Assembly (NCBI GenBank): GCA_022749755.1 | Contig: CM040449.1 | Span: 10,760,363 to 10,824,362, forward strand | Source of the DNA: Azadirachta indica | Taxonomy: Eukaryota; Streptophyta; Magnoliopsida; Sapindales; Meliaceae | DNA length: 64,000 nt | Direction of reading: 5' to 3' | Part shown: positions 14,201 to 28,240 of the stretch, piece after piece | How the letters are laid out: every line of letters begins with the position of its first letter | Position numbering within the stretch: the first letter of the stretch is position 1 | Notes under the pieces: model-generated | What the model was told of the DNA's origin: nothing | The model's database searches: none | What the model saw: the letters and a program-made list of their open reading frames with translations, nothing else | Program-made: the position numbers and the translations under genes

Positions 14201-17200
14201 ACCAGTTCATGCTGATGGAAAAGTGTTTTGATTAACTTTTCTTTCAGGTCATCAACGACTTGCTTGATCCAACGGGCCAGAACCTAAGAATACGTGAGGA
14301 TGCTCAGGTGCTGATGAAGCTCTACATTCAGATTTTCTATTCCTCCCTCCCTACTTTTCCACTGCTTGAAAGGCAAAGCATGAAGCTGTGATAGGAATTT
14401 TCTTCCTTGAACACATCTTTGTTGCCTTGACAGTTTTCTTTCTCAAAAGATACATGCAAATCAATCAATGTCAGCAATACATAGTTTTGGATGGAAGAAT
14501 CAATTATCCTACGTGTTCAATTGCATTTGACTATTGGCCTGAGCATGTTAAAACAAGATTAAAAAGTCGTTAGTTGATGTATGACAGATTAGTGTGAAGG
14601 TCTCAGGCTCATGGAGGACGTATCACTATTGACCCAACTTTAGATAAAACTGGGGACATGGTCTTTTAAATAGTATGTATTTGTTACGCTATTGATACGC
14701 AACAAAGAATCACAGGTCATACTTCTTGGAAAGATGGTTTAATAGTGGAGTCTAGGAAGTTATTAGGTTTGCACTTTTAATGAAATTATGAGACTATAGC
14801 TTATAATTTTTTCCTTGTCACTGAGAATGACATTAATTCTTTGGTTCTATTGAAAATGAAATCATGTGCTAGTTTTTGCTTCTGGCCATCAACAACTTTT
14901 GTCTCTTATTTGATATTTAGTTTTGCACCTAAGTCTTCTTCGATATTCAGTACTGTGCCAAGTTCGAGAGTGGCTCTTTGTTTTCCATCAAACTCCTAGT
15001 GTACTTTTAACTCCCTTTTATGACTTTCCTTTACTGTAATATCCTTGTTTTAGATATTTAAGACCATACGTCTTGTTAATTTTATGTTGGATGAAGCAAT
15101 CTTGACTGGCCAAAAATTTAGAAAACTATTATTTTAAAATGTGGTATCTTGTGTTGATAGGGAACTTACGTAGAGGGAATTAAAGAAGAAGTTGTTTTGT
15201 CACCTGCTCATGCTTTGTCCCTGATAGCATCTGGAGAAGGTATGTAATGCCATTTTGTGGACATCAATTTGTTAGCAGTTCTCATTTTGTTTGCTTACTT
15301 TGATTTTTTCCTTTCCTTGTGTATAATCTTTCACGCCTGTTTGATATTCTCTGCCCATATTCTATGTAGAAATTTGTCTTTTAACCCTTAAAGTTCTTAT
15401 CTTCATCAGATATTAATTTAATCTCTCTCTCTGGTGCTACTGTTTGCAACTCTGTATCTTCTTCAAATATATGTTGCTTTTGTGGTTTAACACTTCTTTA
15501 CATATCATGTTTAATATTGTTGCAGCTCATAGGCATGTGGGCTCCAATAATTTCAATCTCCTCAGCAGTCGCAGCCACACTATATTCACACTGGTACCTT
15601 TTTTTTTTTTTTTTCATTTTAATGTGTATACTTTTCTCTCTTTTTGACAATGGTATAAACAAGCAAGCAACTTGGCTAGCTGCTTCTATTTGGAAGAGAA
15701 AAGATGTGGTATAGTTCCTAGCACTCGGAAATATATTTGGTGCAATAGCCCTCCTTCATGGCTGATAGAAAAGGATTCTATGATTCTAAACCAATCTTAC
15801 ATATGATCACAAATCTCAAATTTGTCTTAGAAAAGTAGATCTAAGGACCTGTTTGTTTAGAGTAGAGAATGGATAAAAGGTGGGAGTGGACTGAAAAAAT
15901 AATGCACTGTGTATTGTAATTAAATTCGAGAGACGAGTTTAGTGCCACTTGTGCTGCACCAAATTTTAATTAATATTTTAATATATTCAGTATTATTTAA
16001 AATCTAAATTTTAGATATTACAATTAAGCAATTGATATTAGCCAATTATCATAATTGATAATTATGAAATTATTGTTCTGATAATTGTTTAATAGTAATT
16101 ACCTAATATCATATTTTTATGAATCTATTAAACAAGTAAATCATTCTAAAATAATTGATATTAGCTATTTAGTTCATAAAATAATATAAATTTTATTATA
16201 TTGTTCATATGTCAAAGCTTATCGGTGTAATATGTTAAGAGTAAATTCTGAGGGTCACTCTACTACATGCCTCTTATATGCTTTCTTTTTTGTAGTAATA
16301 AAATTTATGTAATTTATCAGAAAAAAGAGTAATTTTCTTTTAGATTGTGGTGCAATGGTGGCTATGTCTAACCTTTCAGAGATTTTGTGTTCTTTAATAA
16401 CTTCTACTTTGCTTTAATGATTATATTATTATCTATCAGACTATTGAGAGCAGTCCACATGGGGAAAATCAAGAGGAAGAAGATGTGACTTTGTCCCAAT
16501 TGGTAATACCTTGCTCTTAGGCTGATTTTGTTGTTATTTAAGTTTTGGTTGTCAACATGATTTTAGTGGATCTAGCCATACAGTGCGTTGATGTGTTTTT
16601 CTTATTGGCCTTGGTATATGGTGTTTAGTCTGAAAATGATTCTACTTTTTTGGTTGCAGAACTTAATTGATCTTGCAGGATCTGAAAGTTCTAAAACTGA
16701 AACAACTGGTTTGCGGAGAAAAGAGGGTTCCTACATAAATAAAAGCTTGCTTACTCTTGGCACGGTAAGATATTGCTCTTTTATCTGCCTTGTCTTCTTT
16801 CCTTTTTGATGTGTACTTTGCAGACTTCATCAAAATGCACCAGTTGCTTTATGCTCATAGCACCTATATATGAGTAAATATTTATGATCTTGGCAAACAA
16901 AACAAAAATATTGTGATCTTGGCCAAACTTCTAAACTTAATCATGGCATGATGAAGATTATAAAATGCTTGGCAGTGGTTTATTTCACATGCCAAAGATT
17001 GCAAATTGGCTTTTATAAATTTAATTGTTGTTTGTGATCTGTGAAATCTCAAGTCTTAACTTATTTAAGTGTATCCAATGCAGGTGATTTCTAAACTAAC
17101 GGATGGAAAGGCAACTCATATTCCCTATCGAGATTCGAAACTCACCCGTCTATTGCAGTCATCCCTTAGTGGCCATGGTCGAATATCTGTAAGTTCAATC

Positions 17201-20200
17201 AACAGCTACAATTATTCTGTTTTCATATTAATGGCACTTATTGTCACTATTTAATTTATTGTTGTGTGAAGTGATAATCTGTAAATACTTTATAGTTATA
17301 TGCATGCTGATACATATTATTGTTTTCCCTTTTCTCTTTGTACTTTATTGTAGCTTATTTGCACTGTGACACCTGCTTCTAGTACTAGCGAGGAGACGCA
17401 CAACACATTGAAGTTTGCCCATCGGAGCAAGCATGTGGAAATTAAGGCTGCTCAGAATAAGGTGCATTCATCATCATTGTGACCTATTATTAACTAATTT
17501 TCTTCCTTCATTGCTGCTCCATCAAAATTTCTTATTTGTAAAATATTATCTCTTTTAGATTATGGATGAGAAGTCTCTCATTAAGAAGTACCAGAAAGAA
17601 ATTTCCTATCTGAAGCAAGAACTCCAACAACTCAGGCGTGGAATGATAGAGAACCCTCATATTGCTGCATCCAGCCAGGAAGATCTGGTTAATTTGAAGC
17701 TTCAGGTTTGTGTTATGATGTGACGATATATACATAATTGTTTTTACTGGACATAGATAACACTACAACTTCAGTACAGTTGAATATATAAATAGAAATA
17801 TATATATATATATATGCTGATATATTACAGTTTTTCCTAAATTGCCAATTTCCTTTTTGGTCTCCCATTAAAGAAATAACTAACGCTTTGCTTCCAACCA
17901 TCAAACAGAAAATTTGTATCATGGATTTTGTCATTGTGTATTCAATCACTTCCTTTATAATATGTACTATTTTGTGTTGTCAAAGCTGGAGGCTGGTCAG
18001 GTTAAATTGCAATCAAGATTGGAGGAGGAGGAACAGGAGAAGGCAGCTCTAATGGGACGAATTCAGCGATTAACCAAATTAATATTGGTCTCGACTAAAA
18101 ATTCCATCACATCAAGCATCCCTGAGAGGCCCAGTCATAGAAGGAGGCATTCTTTTGGGGAAGATGAGGTCTGAACTTTGTTATTTTAAATCTTAGTTTG
18201 CGTGACAAGCAGTTTCATAATGGTTAATCAGCATGCCAATGTGTAGAATTGTGAATTTATAGTAATTTTCATCTGACATGAGTTTTATAATCATCTGACA
18301 ATGTGGATTTGCGCTTATATCTTCCCCACACTTACCTGATTCCATTATTGATGCACAGCTAGCATATCTGCCAGATAGAAAACGGGAATATATGATTGAT
18401 GATGATGCTGGAAGCTATGTGTCAGAGCTTTCGTCAGAAGCAAGAGATGACATCACTAATCTAGATGAGTTGGTTAAAGATTACAAAAAGAGCAAGAGGC
18501 GTGGAATGCTTGGATGGTTTAAAATGAGAGTACGTTCTTATATTGATAGTCCACTTGTTTCCACTTAAGAGATGTGAAAATGGAGTTGAATTTGTTTGTG
18601 GTGGCTGTCAAAATGAGAACTGACTGTGTACATTGTTTTATGAGAGTTGCCCACTGTCTCTTTTAACGCTCAACTGACTGTTTTTGAGCTACAAATCCTT
18701 TCTCCTTTACCTTCTACTGTTCTTCAGTGTGTATAGACTATGCATTTATGTTTTATTCTGAGAGTTCCGGGTAGGTTACTGGTTGTCAGTCAACTTTTTC
18801 AATGTAGATTCCCTTTATACCACCACTAGCTTTGTGGTATATCATATTATGATGCCTGAATTACAGTTTTTGTGATGGGATATGACTGAAATAGAGTCAA
18901 CATATTGGACGATCTGAAAATTTGAGTTTTTGATACTATTTCAATCGTAGCGTGCTCTAACCAGTTTAAAACTCTGAACGGAAACTTAGACATAATGAAA
19001 TCATTTTTAGACTGCTTTTGTTATGGAAATTTCGCTTTCTGTTTCAGCATGAGCATAACATAAAGTGTATATTTTTAGCAGCAATGATTTCATTCTTGTA
19101 ATTCCTATCCATTTTATTGGGCTTAAATACTAAATCTCCCTCTGCAGAAGCCTGAGAATCTGGTTGGATTGTCACCAAGTGCTGATAGTGGAAGCTCTGT
19201 CAGTGGGTCACCTGCATCTTCCTCAAAGTCGTTACAGAATAGGGTGACATTCAATGATATACAGGATGGACAGAGAAAATCAATCACTAGACGTGGAGAT
19301 GATTCCACAGTTGATTCGTTTCCAGAAAGAACCAAAGCAGGTGACTTGTTTAGTGTGACTGTCGGAGGTCGCCATCTGCCTCCGGTGAGTGGAAGTCTAA
19401 CCACTTTGTCAGTTGTGCTTTGGTATTTTAATAAATATGCTAAAGAAAAGCCAATATATATTTTTAACTTGTGGGATTATATATAACATTGATGACATAG
19501 ATTTTGACTCCCAGCTCACATTTATAATTCATAACACTATTTCTTGTCTCATTTGTATCTTTCATATTAGGTGTTAGATATAAAATTCACCGTTTGTGTG
19601 ATTTATGTTAGTACTTGATTTCCCTCCTCACATGCTTTTCAGGTGGTCTTGTAGTTTCTTTGCAGAACATTTGATTCCCCTTTTCTTTTACTTGTAAACT
19701 CCAATCATCTCCATTTAGTATAGCAATTGGTCATTGCCTCCATCAAAAATCATAAGCAGAAGTTCAGTGCTGGCTTACTTTCGTGCTGTTTAAAATGTTT
19801 GTTTCAATTGTTAATTTGCAAACACTTAACACTTAACACTTAAAATGTTTCAATTGTATATATTAGAGATAAAAATGCTTCATGGTATGCTTCGTTTTTA
19901 ATGTTAACTAGAATTGCTTATTGGCTTTTTTGACAGACTGGGACTACTATGACAGATCAAATGGATCTTCTTCATGAGCAAGTGAAAATGTTAGCTGGGG
20001 AAGTGGCATTGTGTACTAGCTCACTGAAAAGACTGTCAGAGCAAGCAGCTAGAAACCCTGAAGATTCACATATCAGGGTGAGCTGCTTTATCGACTTCTT
20101 CACTTAGAAGACACTGGATAAATTAAATTGTCAGTAATGAGTGAAATTTAATGGTCATATTGGTTGATGTAGGAGCACATGCGGAAGTTAAAGGATGAAA

Positions 20201-23200
20201 TTAGTGAAAAGAAGCTTCAAATGCGTGTCCTGGAGCAACGTATGATTGGGTCAGTTGAGGTTTCTCCACATACATTAAGTACCATTGAAATGTCACAGGT
20301 AATTATTTTTCAATTGACGAATTTTAAACGAAACTAGAGAAACTGGCATTACAGCAGATTGAATTAGCAATCACAAAAGAATAGTTTCAGTCTTATGTCG
20401 ATGGTTTCATTCATAAAAGTTTTCCAATTGGCCTACCTAATTAAAAAGTACAAAAAAAGCATGCTTCTACATTAGGTTATTGAATTGAATGGACAGATTT
20501 CGTTGCAATTAATGATAAATGAAGAATTAATATCTGGTTTTTAGTAGGTGATAGTGTCTTATTTTATTTGAAAAAGATATCTTTATTTCGACGGCGGGTC
20601 AGTAGGTATTGGCTCCTCAATGTATCAGGTTCTTTTTCTTCTTTCCTTGGAAATGGTTCCAATAGTTTTACGCCAAAATATAAAATCGATAAATGTATCA
20701 GTTTCATTGGTAACCGTTTATTGTATGAAGTTCTCAAGCACTAATAAATCATTTACTTTGAGTTTTGATGATGGACAATGATATGATATGCACAGAAAAT
20801 CAGAAGTAAACTTTTTCTGCTTGTCGGAAGGTGGGAAGTCCTATATTGATCATCCATGGTGGAGAAAAGTTTCTTTCTAAATTGCTTGTTCTCTCTTGTA
20901 GGCTTTGTCCAAGCTTACAACTCAGCTTAATGAAAAGACTTTCGAACTTGAGGTTTGTTATTCTATACTCTTGGTAGCAGTATGGATGATTGTTCAATCT
21001 CACATTTCAACTATATCTTACTAAGTTGATTTCTTTGTTATGGGACGGTACTCAAGATTAAGTCAGCCGATAATAGGATACTTCAGGAACAACTACAGAT
21101 GAAGGTAGAATACTAAAAGTTGTGTGGTATCTTTTCATGGTTCCAATTCCAAGATTTCTTATTTCATTTTCTTGCTTTGAATAGATATCAGAGAATAAGG
21201 AAATGCAAGAAACTATTCTTCTGTTGAGGCAACAGATCAATTCACTATCAGATAAAACATCTGGTAGTCCACAGGAAATGGTACAGAATGAGGTTCTTCC
21301 GCTCAAAATTTGTTCTGAAGAGCTATCAGTGAAAAAGAGGGAAGGGAGAAATGATATTGGCTCATGTGAAGAAACTTGTGTTGATGAACATACACCAAGT
21401 GTCATGAGCTTAAATAGAATATTTTCTCAGGAGGACTCCAACTTAAATTCCCAACTTCTTATGCAGGTTCTATTTTACTCTCTTTCTCTCTTCTCTCATA
21501 ATTCTACTGTAGCTAGACTCAGTATGCTGCTTCGCTAATTTGTTGTAAAATGTTTTCAATGGTATGATTTGCTTTTTTTTTTCATAGGCTGCTGAGATAG
21601 AGAATCTGAAGCAAGAGAAGGTGAAGCTGACTGAAGAAAGGGATGGCCTTGAAATTCACAGTCGAAAACTGGGAGAGGAAGCTTCATATGCAAAAGAATT
21701 GGCTTCATCTGCGGCAATTGAGCTCCAAAACTTGGCTGAAGAAGTAACTAGACTTTCTTATGAAAATGCAAAATTGAATGATGGGCTGGCTGCTGCAAAA
21801 GAGGCCCACTGCAGATCTAATTTAAGTCAGAGGTCTGGTTCATATGAGTTGAAGCAAAATAACACCAAGGAGTTGCAGAAAGAACTTAGTGCAAGATACC
21901 AAAGAGAAGCTGCTTTGGAATTTGCATTAGCCGAGAGAGAAAAAATACAAAGTGAGCTCCAAAAAAGAATTGATGAAGCAAAGCAGCGAGAAGAGGATTT
22001 GGAAAATGAGCTTGCAAATATGTGGATGCTGGTTGCGAAGATGAGAAAGCCTGGCATCAATGCTGAGTCTTTTGATGCGGTGCATGCATCAAAAATTTCA
22101 CAAACAGGAGTTAGAAATGGATTTGTGCCGTCCAATGGGCATTCTTTTAACTTATCTGAAGAAAATGATACCTGTGAAAATGTGGATGGTATAAGTTCTT
22201 TGGAAGAGTTAAGCGCTAGCTATAAGAAAGAAAGAAGAAAATGCAAAGAGCTGGAGGGTCTCATATCTAGATTGAAGGTATGTACTTCCTGTGGCAAATT
22301 TCTGTTGGACAGAAAGTTTGCACAATTGCAACAGCTAGTTTTGTGCTGGATGCGGTTTGATGTTTTGTGGAATCTTTATTAATCAACTTGAATAGTGAAT
22401 TCTGGACCACAGAATTAAAGCAATTAATTATATATTTGTTTGATTTATTGCTAGATTCTCAGCTGTCATGCCTTACCAGTAATAGTGCCTGATTTTGATC
22501 TTGAGAGCAGCATTTCGTGAAAAGGAAAAACCAAAGTTTAGAACTGGACTAGCTCTAGTAATGCCTCCATTTTTACTCTCCCCTTGAGATAGGAAACTGT
22601 AATTGCATCTATGTGCATTAAACTGGCATGACCAAAGCACAACCCTATGTGTCTAAGCATTTTTTATAAGTTAGAGATTTCATAATCTAGAGTTGATTAT
22701 TAGATTAAGTAATTGTGTGGAGATTTATTGCTGATGATATTTGATGGTATTCTTTCAGGGCGAAGATATTGATGGTCTGGATATTGCGACTCTTGAAGAA
22801 CTGCAGAATTTTCATGTTGAGGCCATAACAAAAATTTGCCACGCCAAGGTATATTCTTCCATTTTGCTTTCTTTATGTGAGCTTGCTGTCAAATGAATGA
22901 TTTGCAACTGTTGCTGTGATTGTTTTAATGCCTTCTCTTTTCATTGCATAACTTTTTCATGTTTTTGATGTGTTAAATAATGTTCCTCATATCTGATGTT
23001 ATAATCAGCAAATTGGTGTTCGAAATTATTGTGAAATTTGAATTTCATTGAGAATTTTGCAATGTCTGATTTTGCTGTCATCACTTGCATTACTTTTCAA
23101 ATCCTGTGTTTAAGATTTTTCTGTCTAATATTTGTTTGTTTTACATTTGCAGTGTTCTAATCATGTGTTGTAGTATACCGAGTTGGACATGCAAATGGAG

Positions 23201-24108
23201 TTTCTGACCATTGAGGTTAGTTTCAAATGACAGTTTTTCATTTGCTATGTTATTTTACTAGTACTATTATGTGGGAAAATTTTACAAACACATGCAAATG
23301 CAAGATTGAAAATTATGTCTCTGCAGCTTGTATTCTGGAAAAATAAACTTTTATCTCCCCTCCAGTGTTTTGTATGTTAGAAATTATTTGCTTGATCTGA
23401 TAGTCTAAGACTACCTGGGCAAACAAACACACGCCATTTATTTTAATTTAATTAACATGATGGGAGCATTCAAGCATCAGATCACCTGGTTGAATCAGCT
23501 TTTGATTCTACATTAGATTACTATTTGATCTGAAAGTTTGAGCTCTGGGACGATCCACTTATAATTTAAAAGTCACTTCCATTTTGGGTGATTTTGAATA
23601 ACCTAGGTGATGATTGAAACAATTGCATTGAGCACAAGTCCAACCCTTTGAAGCTGTGATCCGTGGCCAGAATCACACCCATGGCTTTAGCATAAAATGT
23701 TGCATTTTGAGTTAAGTTCAACCTGGAAAGACCCTGAAAAGCTTCTGAAAACCCCATCGTAGGTTTCTAATTCTCGAGTTTATTTATAAAGGTCATTCCC
23801 ATTTATAGTCCTCTAGTCAGTGCAAGCGTCTGCATGTTTTAGAATTCTAATTTGACAGTAAACAATGCTGTATAACTCTCAAACAAATGTTGTATAACTA
23901 CTAACATCGTTGTATGGTGTTTCTGAATTTTGAAATGCCCATGCCCATATATATATATATATATGTTTATATAGTTATGTATATATATAGTTATGTTTGA
24001 ATCTGCCGTCAGAGTATGCTTTACTACATCTTGCTCTGTTTTATGCAGGTATATCGTATTTGTACAGTCAATTCAAGCATCAGGCAACTTACCTTAACTA
24101 TTTGGTAG
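11265..24108 (+). CDS. KIN7K: Kinesin-like protein of the KIN-7 subfamily (KIN-7K/KIN-7L-like), about 1,162 aa
   Basis: Twenty-six exons: 11265-11536, 11643-11740, 12643-12732, 12911-12963, 13062-13127, 13223-13276, 14248-14307, 15161-15239, 15526-15593, 16440-16502, 16660-16764, 17084-17188, 17354-17461, 17559-17705, 17986-18168, 18359-18529, 19148-19384, 19937-20077, 20173-20298, 20902-20952, 21057-21104, 21185-21466, 21588-22277, 22759-22848, 23174-23215, 24049-24108. They sum to 3,489 nt in one frame. A Ser/Pro-rich N-terminus (about 1-75) precedes the motor: P-loop GVTSSGKT (160-167), switch I SSRSH (271-275), switch II DLAGSE (305-310), then [16 protein letters not shown] and a neck. 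Coiled-coil segments follow. Known role: plus-end microtubule motors; the plant KIN-7 group has members assigned to mitochondria or plastids, and the Ser-rich N-terminus could be a transit peptide (inference). The last two exons are the least certain part of the model. The subgroup assignment rests on remembered sequence. Confidence 0.92.
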
Positions 24109-24638
24109 AAAGCAATTATCTATGCTTTTTAATGTGATTGAATACTCAATGGTTAACTTGAAGAAGAAACGCATGGATGCAAAATGTATGAAGGAGATGC
24201 TTATCTAGAAGAATTTCTCTATAACAAAACTTCTCATCACTTTGTTTATATTCGAGAGATAATATATGCCCAAACGACAATTTCTACCTTGTTTACAAAA
24301 AGTAACAGTAAAAACAGAAAGAGTCTATCTACTGACTGGGAAATGTATGTATCCCGGCATGTGTTATAGTAGCGTAAGCTATTATTGTTGTGTTGTATAC
24401 CCTTTTTGCATCAGAGCTCTGACTCTGGGCTGTTTCTCTTTATTGGCTTATTGATATTCTCAGCAATCGCTGGATGGTTATCTTCCATGATACCAAAATC
24501 AGCTGCATAAGGTTGCCAAAAATCTTTGTTATAATCACGATCCACACTGTTGATAAAACAGGAGGAAGAAAAAAAAATGCTGGTGAGAAACTCCTGTGCG
24601 CTATCGCATTAAAGGAAGAAAGTAACACAAGGAATAGC
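24109..24638. other. Tail-to-tail region between the kinesin and protease A
   Basis: Convergent 3' ends lie about 530 bp apart. Part of it belongs to duplication unit A. No gene is supported, although short frames at 24184-24454 are open. Confidence 0.5.
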
Positions 24639-27600
24639 TCAGGACTTCGGTAGCCTATTGCAGTTCGAAGAAACCCATCCGATCTGCTGCTTCTCATTGT
24701 CATAGATCACCATTTTGTCTTGCAAAGAGATGTCTGAAAAAACCAACGAAAATCCAAAGATAAATTAGATTGCACAAGGAAAAATAGGAGCAGATTCCAT
24801 GAGTTTTGGTATTTAAAGGCTACTACCACTTACCGCCAATTAGGTTGATATTGCCTAGCGCTACTTCAGTTCCATTCAGAATTCCCAGGCAGACATTTCC
24901 ACGCTCCTGAGATGGAAAATACTGTCAACTAAGCCTTTTCAAGTGTTTTACTCTTTCTCCTAATGGATGTTTCTAAATGTGCTTACTGTGACAATGAGAT
25001 ATGCTTCTGGCGGAATCTGCAGCTGGACATTTTTGGTGTTTGTAAACTGCAGTAGTAAGGGCCTGAAGTAGTTCCTGACATCTCTTATGGTTTTGAAAGG
25101 TTTCGTGCCTTTCCAGCAGATTGGTAGGGCTCGTTCCTCTCTTGCATCTTTTAGCGGCTTTCCACTCAAATCCTTCCTTATCTGAGACATGGATAATTAA
25201 TTAGTTCATGTATCTAAAATTTGCTATTTCCAACTTAAAAACTATATGGGATTCTTGTTACTATCATCACCAGATTAAGGGTAGTATTGTAAACGTCGGA
25301 ATTGAAGTAGGTGTAGGAGCTGCCACTGTCAAAAATTATTTTAAGGCCCTTTATACCCGTAGCCTTTCCACCATATAACAGTTCTGCAGGTCCTGACGAG
25401 TAGTGTTTCCTAAAATAGTGCCATCAAATTAGAATGCATGTCAGAATTAGCAAGAATTTGGGCTATAACTATGTAAGAGATAAGACTATGAAAACAAAGA
25501 ATGAGGGGCTTGGGGGTGCTTACTCCAATGAACTCGAAGACATTGGTGTCCATGCGATACCTGAAGATGGGACAATATCATCCCCCAAGAACAAATACCC
25601 TCCTCCATGCCCACTCAAACAATGTCCCAATACGTTTCTTGTAATACCCAGGCTGTGCAGTTGTGACATGATGCTTGCTTGACCAATACCCAGGCCCAGG
25701 ACTCCGGCTGTGGGAGGAGGCGGGTTAGGATCTGGATTGCTCTGATCATATCCACACCTGCACAAAAAAGATTCGAAGAAAATAAAATGAACACTTATTT
25801 CGAATACAAATAGTGTAAATTTATAACAAAATTTTATGTTCTGCTTCAAGCATATTTGATCTCTAGCAAATTACAGAAAATCTACAACTAACAAAATATG
25901 AATCTAAATAGCCTAAATTGAAATTAGATGGTTGTTCATTGAAAGTTGAATGAATATTACGGACCCAAAGGTTAAACGGGGACCATGAACAGAGCCATTA
26001 GTGAGTCTGAGAGAAAACTGGTCAATGACAAGCACCCCGAGGGATGAACCATGATCAGCATACACAACCTCGTAGTCACATTGGTCAGTCGGGGACTCAC
26101 ATTGGTGGTTTCCTGATGAGTGAATAGCATAGCAAACAGGGTGCTTACATGAGACAAGATTGTTCTTGGGATTATAGAGAGCATTGCGGGGCTGTATTGC
26201 GTACACATCAACAAACACATCACTTAAGGTAAGAACTTGATAAAGAGCGTATATATATAATATATGTATGTATATACACACACAGCTAGAGTTGATAGCG
26301 ACAAATATTACCTTAGTGCAACCCTTACAAGGTGCATCACACTGAACCCAAGTTAGCTCACTGCCAGTGTCAATATCAAGATCAAAAAGTTTGGGTGGAT
26401 TGCCAATTTTAAGAGACACAGAGTAGTACCTGCAGATTGAAATAACATATTTTTCCCCAAAAAAATGTGAATAAGCAAGATTTCTTGTCAAAACAAAGAC
26501 GTGGCAAACAGGTCGAAAGAATATTTCTATCGGAAAAGCCAAATCGAAAAAGACAGATGTGAAATCAAATTATAAACCCATCAAACCCTGAAGTAGAAAT
26601 TGGAAACAAAGAAAAATCCCAAAAATGGGATCATCAAGCCCAAAATGGACCGCAAGAATCTCAATTAACAAACGCTGAAGGGGGGAAGTTTTGACTTTCT
26701 GCTAAGCAAACAATACAAAATGCTAAACGAAAATGGATCCAAAACGTTCCAAAGAATTGTCAAAAGAAGTCAAAAACTTTGTAGGGGGAGAGAAGGAAGG
26801 GGAAACCAAGATATATTAAGAGAATAGAATTACAGATAGAGATTTGCAGGCAACAGCATTCAGTCCTTAAATTTTCAAAGAACACTGCCAAAAACCTCAA
26901 AAACTACACAAACCAGGAGCACAAGTATATCAAATCAATCAACAAATAACAAAGTTTAAATCTAAATTCATGGTAGTGCAAAGTTCCCAGAAAACAGCAA
27001 GAAAAATCTAAATTATAGAAAATGAACTGATTAGAGTAAACATGCAATAGCAACCCAAAAACAATCTACCCAAACAGACCCAGAACAAAAACAAAAATAA
27101 AAAAGACTTGAGCAATGAAATCAACGAAAACTGTCATTTGTAACTCTACTAATCTGCAAGGAAATTACACATACCCAAGAGGATAAACATTCCCAGTAAC
27201 AGCAAAAACAGCGGTAGAACCAATACGATTAGCAGTCTTCGACTGGGTTGACTTTATCTCGGATGAAAGTTGACTGGCTGCTGAGAAACAACCCTGAAAA
27301 GTTGCAAACATCACCAACAACAACAGAAAGACCGTCCTTTTACCTTTCTCCTCCATTTTCTCTCTGTTTTCTGAGACAAAAGGTATAAACGTTTGTGCTT
27401 TCTTTTGATAGAAAATGGCAGAATCTTGAATTTTGAGAGCGGAGCCGAAAGAAAATCAGCGTACCTGATCTCTTTGTTCTTGGTGTATATGTAAATGCGA
27501 AAATCCACGTGCTCATGGGTTGGTTTCGTTTGAGGGAGAAAATATTTAGCGGTCTTACATTGAAGCTTCCTTCAAAAGCAAATGACTCAAATATAAATTT

Positions 27601-28240
27601 ATAATAAATATTGCCTATGAAACGATAACTTTTGGGTCCCTAAAGTTTTTAATTTTTCAAATAATGATATAGTTGCTTTATTTTTATCTGATAGATCCTT
27701 AAAGCTACTAAATAATATGCTTAGTTTTGAGTAGTTTTGATACTATTAAATTTAAAAGAGCTTTTTTTTTAATATCAAAATTATTTGTAATTTGTTTTGT
27801 ATAGTTTAGTTGTCAATAAAAAGGAATTTAAGTAGAACCGAAAAGTTAGTTTTTATTTATAGAAAAATCTCAAATTTTAAACCTTTTGGAAGAATATTTT
27901 TTAATTTTTTTTAAAGGTCAAAAAAATTTTACTATTCAAAATTTATTAAAATGAATCTATTTATTTTTATCATTTATAATTTAGTTTTTTTTACTGAGTT
28001 AGGGAATTATTTGACATGAATATATAAATTATTTTTTATAAATATATAAAATAGAAGGGATCCTAATGTTATTATCTCATTTTTCAAATTGTAATTTTGG
28101 AAGTTTCGACCGGGAGCGCGAGAGAAGTACCGCGTATAGAACCGCGTATGAGGTCAAAAGACGAAACAACCCCGTTTTTTCACCGTCAAAGTTGATTTTG
28201 TAAGGTCAAATTGATAATTTGAAGCGATTGTTTCATTTCT
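24374..28240 (-). repeat. Segmental duplication unit A (protease gene A with flanks)
   Basis: The 3' flank at 24374-24570 resembles 33028-33150, including a shared GTCGTATACCC/TTGTATACCC-type stretch and ATCCACACTGTTGAT. The whole gene is paralogous exon by exon to gene B. The 5' flank also matches: GTAATTTTGGAAGTT near 28090 and GTTGATTTTGTAAGGTCAAA near 28190 recur near 37390 and 37880. The ends are approximate because AT-rich DNA blurs them. Confidence 0.7.
24639..27356 (-). CDS. Nucellin/Asp1-like A1 aspartic protease, copy A, 420 aa
   Basis: Eight exons on the minus strand: 27356-27175, 26429-26312, 26191-25965, 25757-25524, 25409-25271, 25181-24987, 24906-24834, 24733-24639. The sum is 1,263 nt, an open 420-codon frame. 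The N-terminus (FLLLLVMFATFQGCFSAA) is a signal peptide. The first catalytic motif is DTGSELTWVQC (Asp81) in the segment YYSVSLKIGNPPK. A plant Cys-rich insert follows (CKHPVC, CDYEVVYADHGSS), then FGCGYDQ, WTPM and the second catalytic motif FDSGSSYTYF (Asp281). The C-terminus has VIYDNEKQQIGWVSSNC. Known family: pepsin-fold secreted or vacuolar endopeptidases lacking the plant-specific saposin-like insert. Intron 3 would use a weak donor (GTCCGT), needed to keep frame. Expression and substrates cannot be read from sequence. Confidence 0.93.

Noticed and set aside
15840..16310. A MITE in kinesin intron 9 suggested by GGACCTGTTTGTTTAGAG and an AT-rich body.
   Set aside because: No matching terminal inverted repeat or target duplication was found at the other end.
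25434..25682. Plus-strand open frames at 25434-25682 and 34016-34333.
   Set aside because: They are antisense shadows of exon 4 of proteases A and B.
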